Assembly (NCBI GenBank): GCA_964497615.1
Contig: CAZCEC010000127.1
Coordinates: forward strand, 1 to 8,004
Direction of reading: 5' to 3'
Source of the DNA: CAZCEC01 sp964497615
Lineage (GTDB): Bacteria; Chloroflexota; Anaerolineae; Anaerolineales; UBA6663
Length of the DNA: 8,004 nucleotides
In this document: piece after piece, positions 7,144 to 8,004 of the stretch
How positions within the stretch are numbered: the first letter of the stretch is position 1
Layout: every line of letters starts with the position of its first letter
Made by a program: the position numbers and the translations under genes
The notes under the pieces: model-generated
Seen by the model: the letters and a program-made list of their open reading frames with translations, nothing else
What the model was told of the DNA's origin: nothing
Database searches by the model: none

Positions 7144-7629
7144 CTACGGGCAGGCCCGTTCCGCCATCACCTCCCCGTCCGCGTTCCGCACCGTCGCCAC
7201 ATCCCCCTCGTTATTCCAGATCGCCTGCGGGCTGCCCCAATACACATCCGCGGCCGTATCCGCCCCCGCGCCGCTCCAGATCGTCACGTCTGCCCCGCCC
7301 GCCAGCCTCACTGCCCCAAACGTGTAGCAATGGTTCTGGTTCACATCGCACAGCGTCCAGCCCTCCATCCCCACCGCCCCGCGCCCGTCGTTGCGCAGTT
7401 CCACATACTCGCCCGTCACCGCCTGCCCCTCGCCCTCCGGCGCGCACATCATTCGTGGGATCGACACCCTCAGACAGCTCCGGCTCGGCGCGCTGCTGGC
7501 AAACGCCGCCCCCACGATGGACGTCACCCCGGCCAGCGCAAACAGCACCCACACCGCCGGGTGCCGCCGGGCCGCCCGCGGCGCATTCCGGCTAAACCGC
7601 GCCAGCAAGTTCGGCCCCACCAGGCTCAA
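7144..7629 (-). CDS. Membrane-anchored lamin-tail domain (LTD) protein, N-terminus uncertain
   Basis: A 161-residue product if read from TTG 7629. Residues 24-45 (AVWVLFALAGVTSIVGAAFA) are a membrane segment preceded by a basic stretch (RFSRNAPRAARRH). Residues 66-158 are a lamin-tail immunoglobulin-like fold: EYVELRNDG, GWTLCD, YTFGAVRLAGGADVTIWSG and WNNEGDVATVRNADGEV. By the positive-inside rule the LTD faces outward. Bacterial LTDs often occur in exported proteins and are thought to bind surfaces or other proteins. Five Cys residues (52, 62, 94, 101, 160) could form disulfides outside the cell. The start is poor: TTG has no ribosome binding site, and the open frame runs back to 7680, encoding a second hydrophobic segment (FLTAGAAGALFAFLLSLVG) that the TTG would cut in half. 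A CTG at 7668, or a frameshift fusion with the ORF at 7674-7811, would include it. Confidence 0.8.
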   Translation of the reverse strand: MSLVGPNLLARFSRNAPRAARRHPAVWVLFALAGVTSIVGAAFASSAPSRSCLRVSIPRMMCAPEGEGQAVTGEYVELRNDGRGAVGMEGWTLCDVNQNHCYTFGAVRLAGGADVTIWSGAGADTAADVYWGSPQAIWNNEGDVATVRNADGEVMAERACP

Positions 7630-7673
7630 CAGAAACGCAAACAGCGCCCCCGCCGCCCCTGCGGTCAGGAAAT

Positions 7674-7811
7674 TTACGCCTTATCAAGCCCGTAGAGGCT
7701 GTGCAGGGCACGCACCGCCAGTTCGGTATAGGCCGCGTCGATNNNNNNNNNNCCCGCCGCCCCGGTCAGAATCCACACCCACAGGCGCTCGTCGGCGCAC
7801 AAGGCTGGCAT
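7674..7811 (-). CDS. Small hypothetical protein, possibly the N-terminus of the LTD protein
   Basis: Not recognised. A short ORF of 45 codons as drawn, with ten N bases inside; the frame is kept across the 10-N gap. The ATG at 7811 has the best ribosome binding site in the window, AGGAGGG at 7817-7823 with spacing 5, and a TACAAT at 7847-7852. It reads MPALCADERLWVWILTGAA before the gap, then IDAAYTELAVRALHSLYGLDKA, an amphipathic helix. The stop lies 5 bases before a possible CTG start of the LTD frame. A one-base insertion near 7680 would fuse the two into one protein of about 220 residues with two membrane segments. So it is either a separate, translationally coupled small protein or the true start of the LTD gene. 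Confidence 0.6.
   Translation of the reverse strand: MPALCADERLWVWILTGAAXXXXIDAAYTELAVRALHSLYGLDKA
7743..7752. other. Assembly gap (10 N) inside the small ORF
   Basis: Ten N bases split the small minus-strand ORF. Unlike the other two gaps, the stated length keeps the reading frame. Confidence 0.97.
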
Positions 7812-7846
7812 CGCCGCCCTCCTCTGCTCCCTTTGTCCCCGGCTCG

Positions 7847-7852
7847 ATTGTA
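7847..7852 (-). promoter_or_regulatory. Candidate -10 element TACAAT for the small ORF / LTD unit
   Basis: Minus-strand ACTACAAT lies 35 bases before the ATG at 7811, matching the layout before the regulator gene. Two small dyads lie upstream of it (7867-7882 with arms CCGGC/GCCGG, and 7896-7908 with arms CGGGT/ACCCG). No good -35 hexamer is visible. Confidence 0.45.
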
Positions 7853-7944
7853 GTAAGTCTGAGGGACCGGCTCTACGGCCGGAAGGCACGCCGCGCGGGT
7901 TACACCCGTCACGCCCAATCTCGCGCCGAAAACTCCACTAACAA

Positions 7945-7993
7945 CCCTCCCCTACCCCCCCACACCCCCACACGCCCACACCCCCACACCCCT
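7945..7993. repeat. C-rich low-complexity tract (CCCCCACA-like units)
   Basis: Irregular repeats of runs of C separated by ACA or ACG, at about 8-base period. The minus strand has seven G runs of three or more with loops of mostly three bases, so it is a candidate G-quadruplex. No gene is visible between 7853 and the window end. Confidence 0.7.
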
Positions 7994-8004
7994 GCACCTA
8001 CGCA

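Noticed and set aside
7945..7993. CRISPR-like or telomere-like array in the C-rich tract
   Set aside because: Units are about 8 bases, irregular, and lack spacers; this is simple low-complexity sequence.

Overview
The window is a high-GC bacterial contig, probably from a draft or metagenome assembly because it carries three runs of N (534-543, 6940-7017, 7743-7752). Gene content points to Chloroflexota (Anaerolineae-like). This rests on a very large BTAD/NB-ARC/TPR regulator, exported PD40-propeller and CSLREA/choice-of-anchor-Q beta-helix proteins with short C-terminal tails of the 'YLPxVxR' type, and a membrane-anchored lamin-tail domain protein. The phylum call is an inference from family content; no marker gene is present.

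Layout. (1) 1-2952, minus: one long AfsR/SARP-like regulator. It is broken by a 2-base frameshift near 1418-1424 and by the first N gap, and its C-terminus runs off the left edge. (2) 2953-3246: divergent promoter region. (3) 3247-4851, plus: a secreted protein with about ten PD40/TolB-like repeats, followed by a strong hairpin at 4879-4908. (4) 5060-6628, plus: a secreted right-handed beta-helix protein with an N-terminal CSLREA-type motif and a C-terminal choice-of-anchor-Q region. (5) 6638-7040, minus: msrB, convergent with (4); the two stop codons lie in the two arms of one inverted repeat, and the N-terminus is interrupted by the second gap. (6) 7093-7118: a perfect 10-bp hairpin between msrB and the next minus-strand gene. 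(7) 7144-7629 (probably longer), minus: a membrane-anchored lamin-tail domain protein. (8) 7674-7811, minus: a small unrecognised ORF with a strong ribosome binding site and the third gap inside it. It may be the N-terminal part of (7) separated by a one-base error. (9) 7945-7993: a C-rich low-complexity tract, G-quadruplex-prone on the minus strand.

How the genes may work together. The regulator is transcribed divergently from two adjacent exported repeat proteins, so it is a candidate controller of that surface-protein pair, though nothing in the sequence proves it. MsrB is a self-contained protein-repair enzyme. The lamin-tail unit looks like an independent envelope gene. I see no mobile element, CRISPR array, RNA gene, or convincing new multi-gene system. 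The more unusual points are the ten-repeat propeller, the shared C-terminal tails, the shared leaders, the strand-wide C-rich skew and the split lamin-tail gene.
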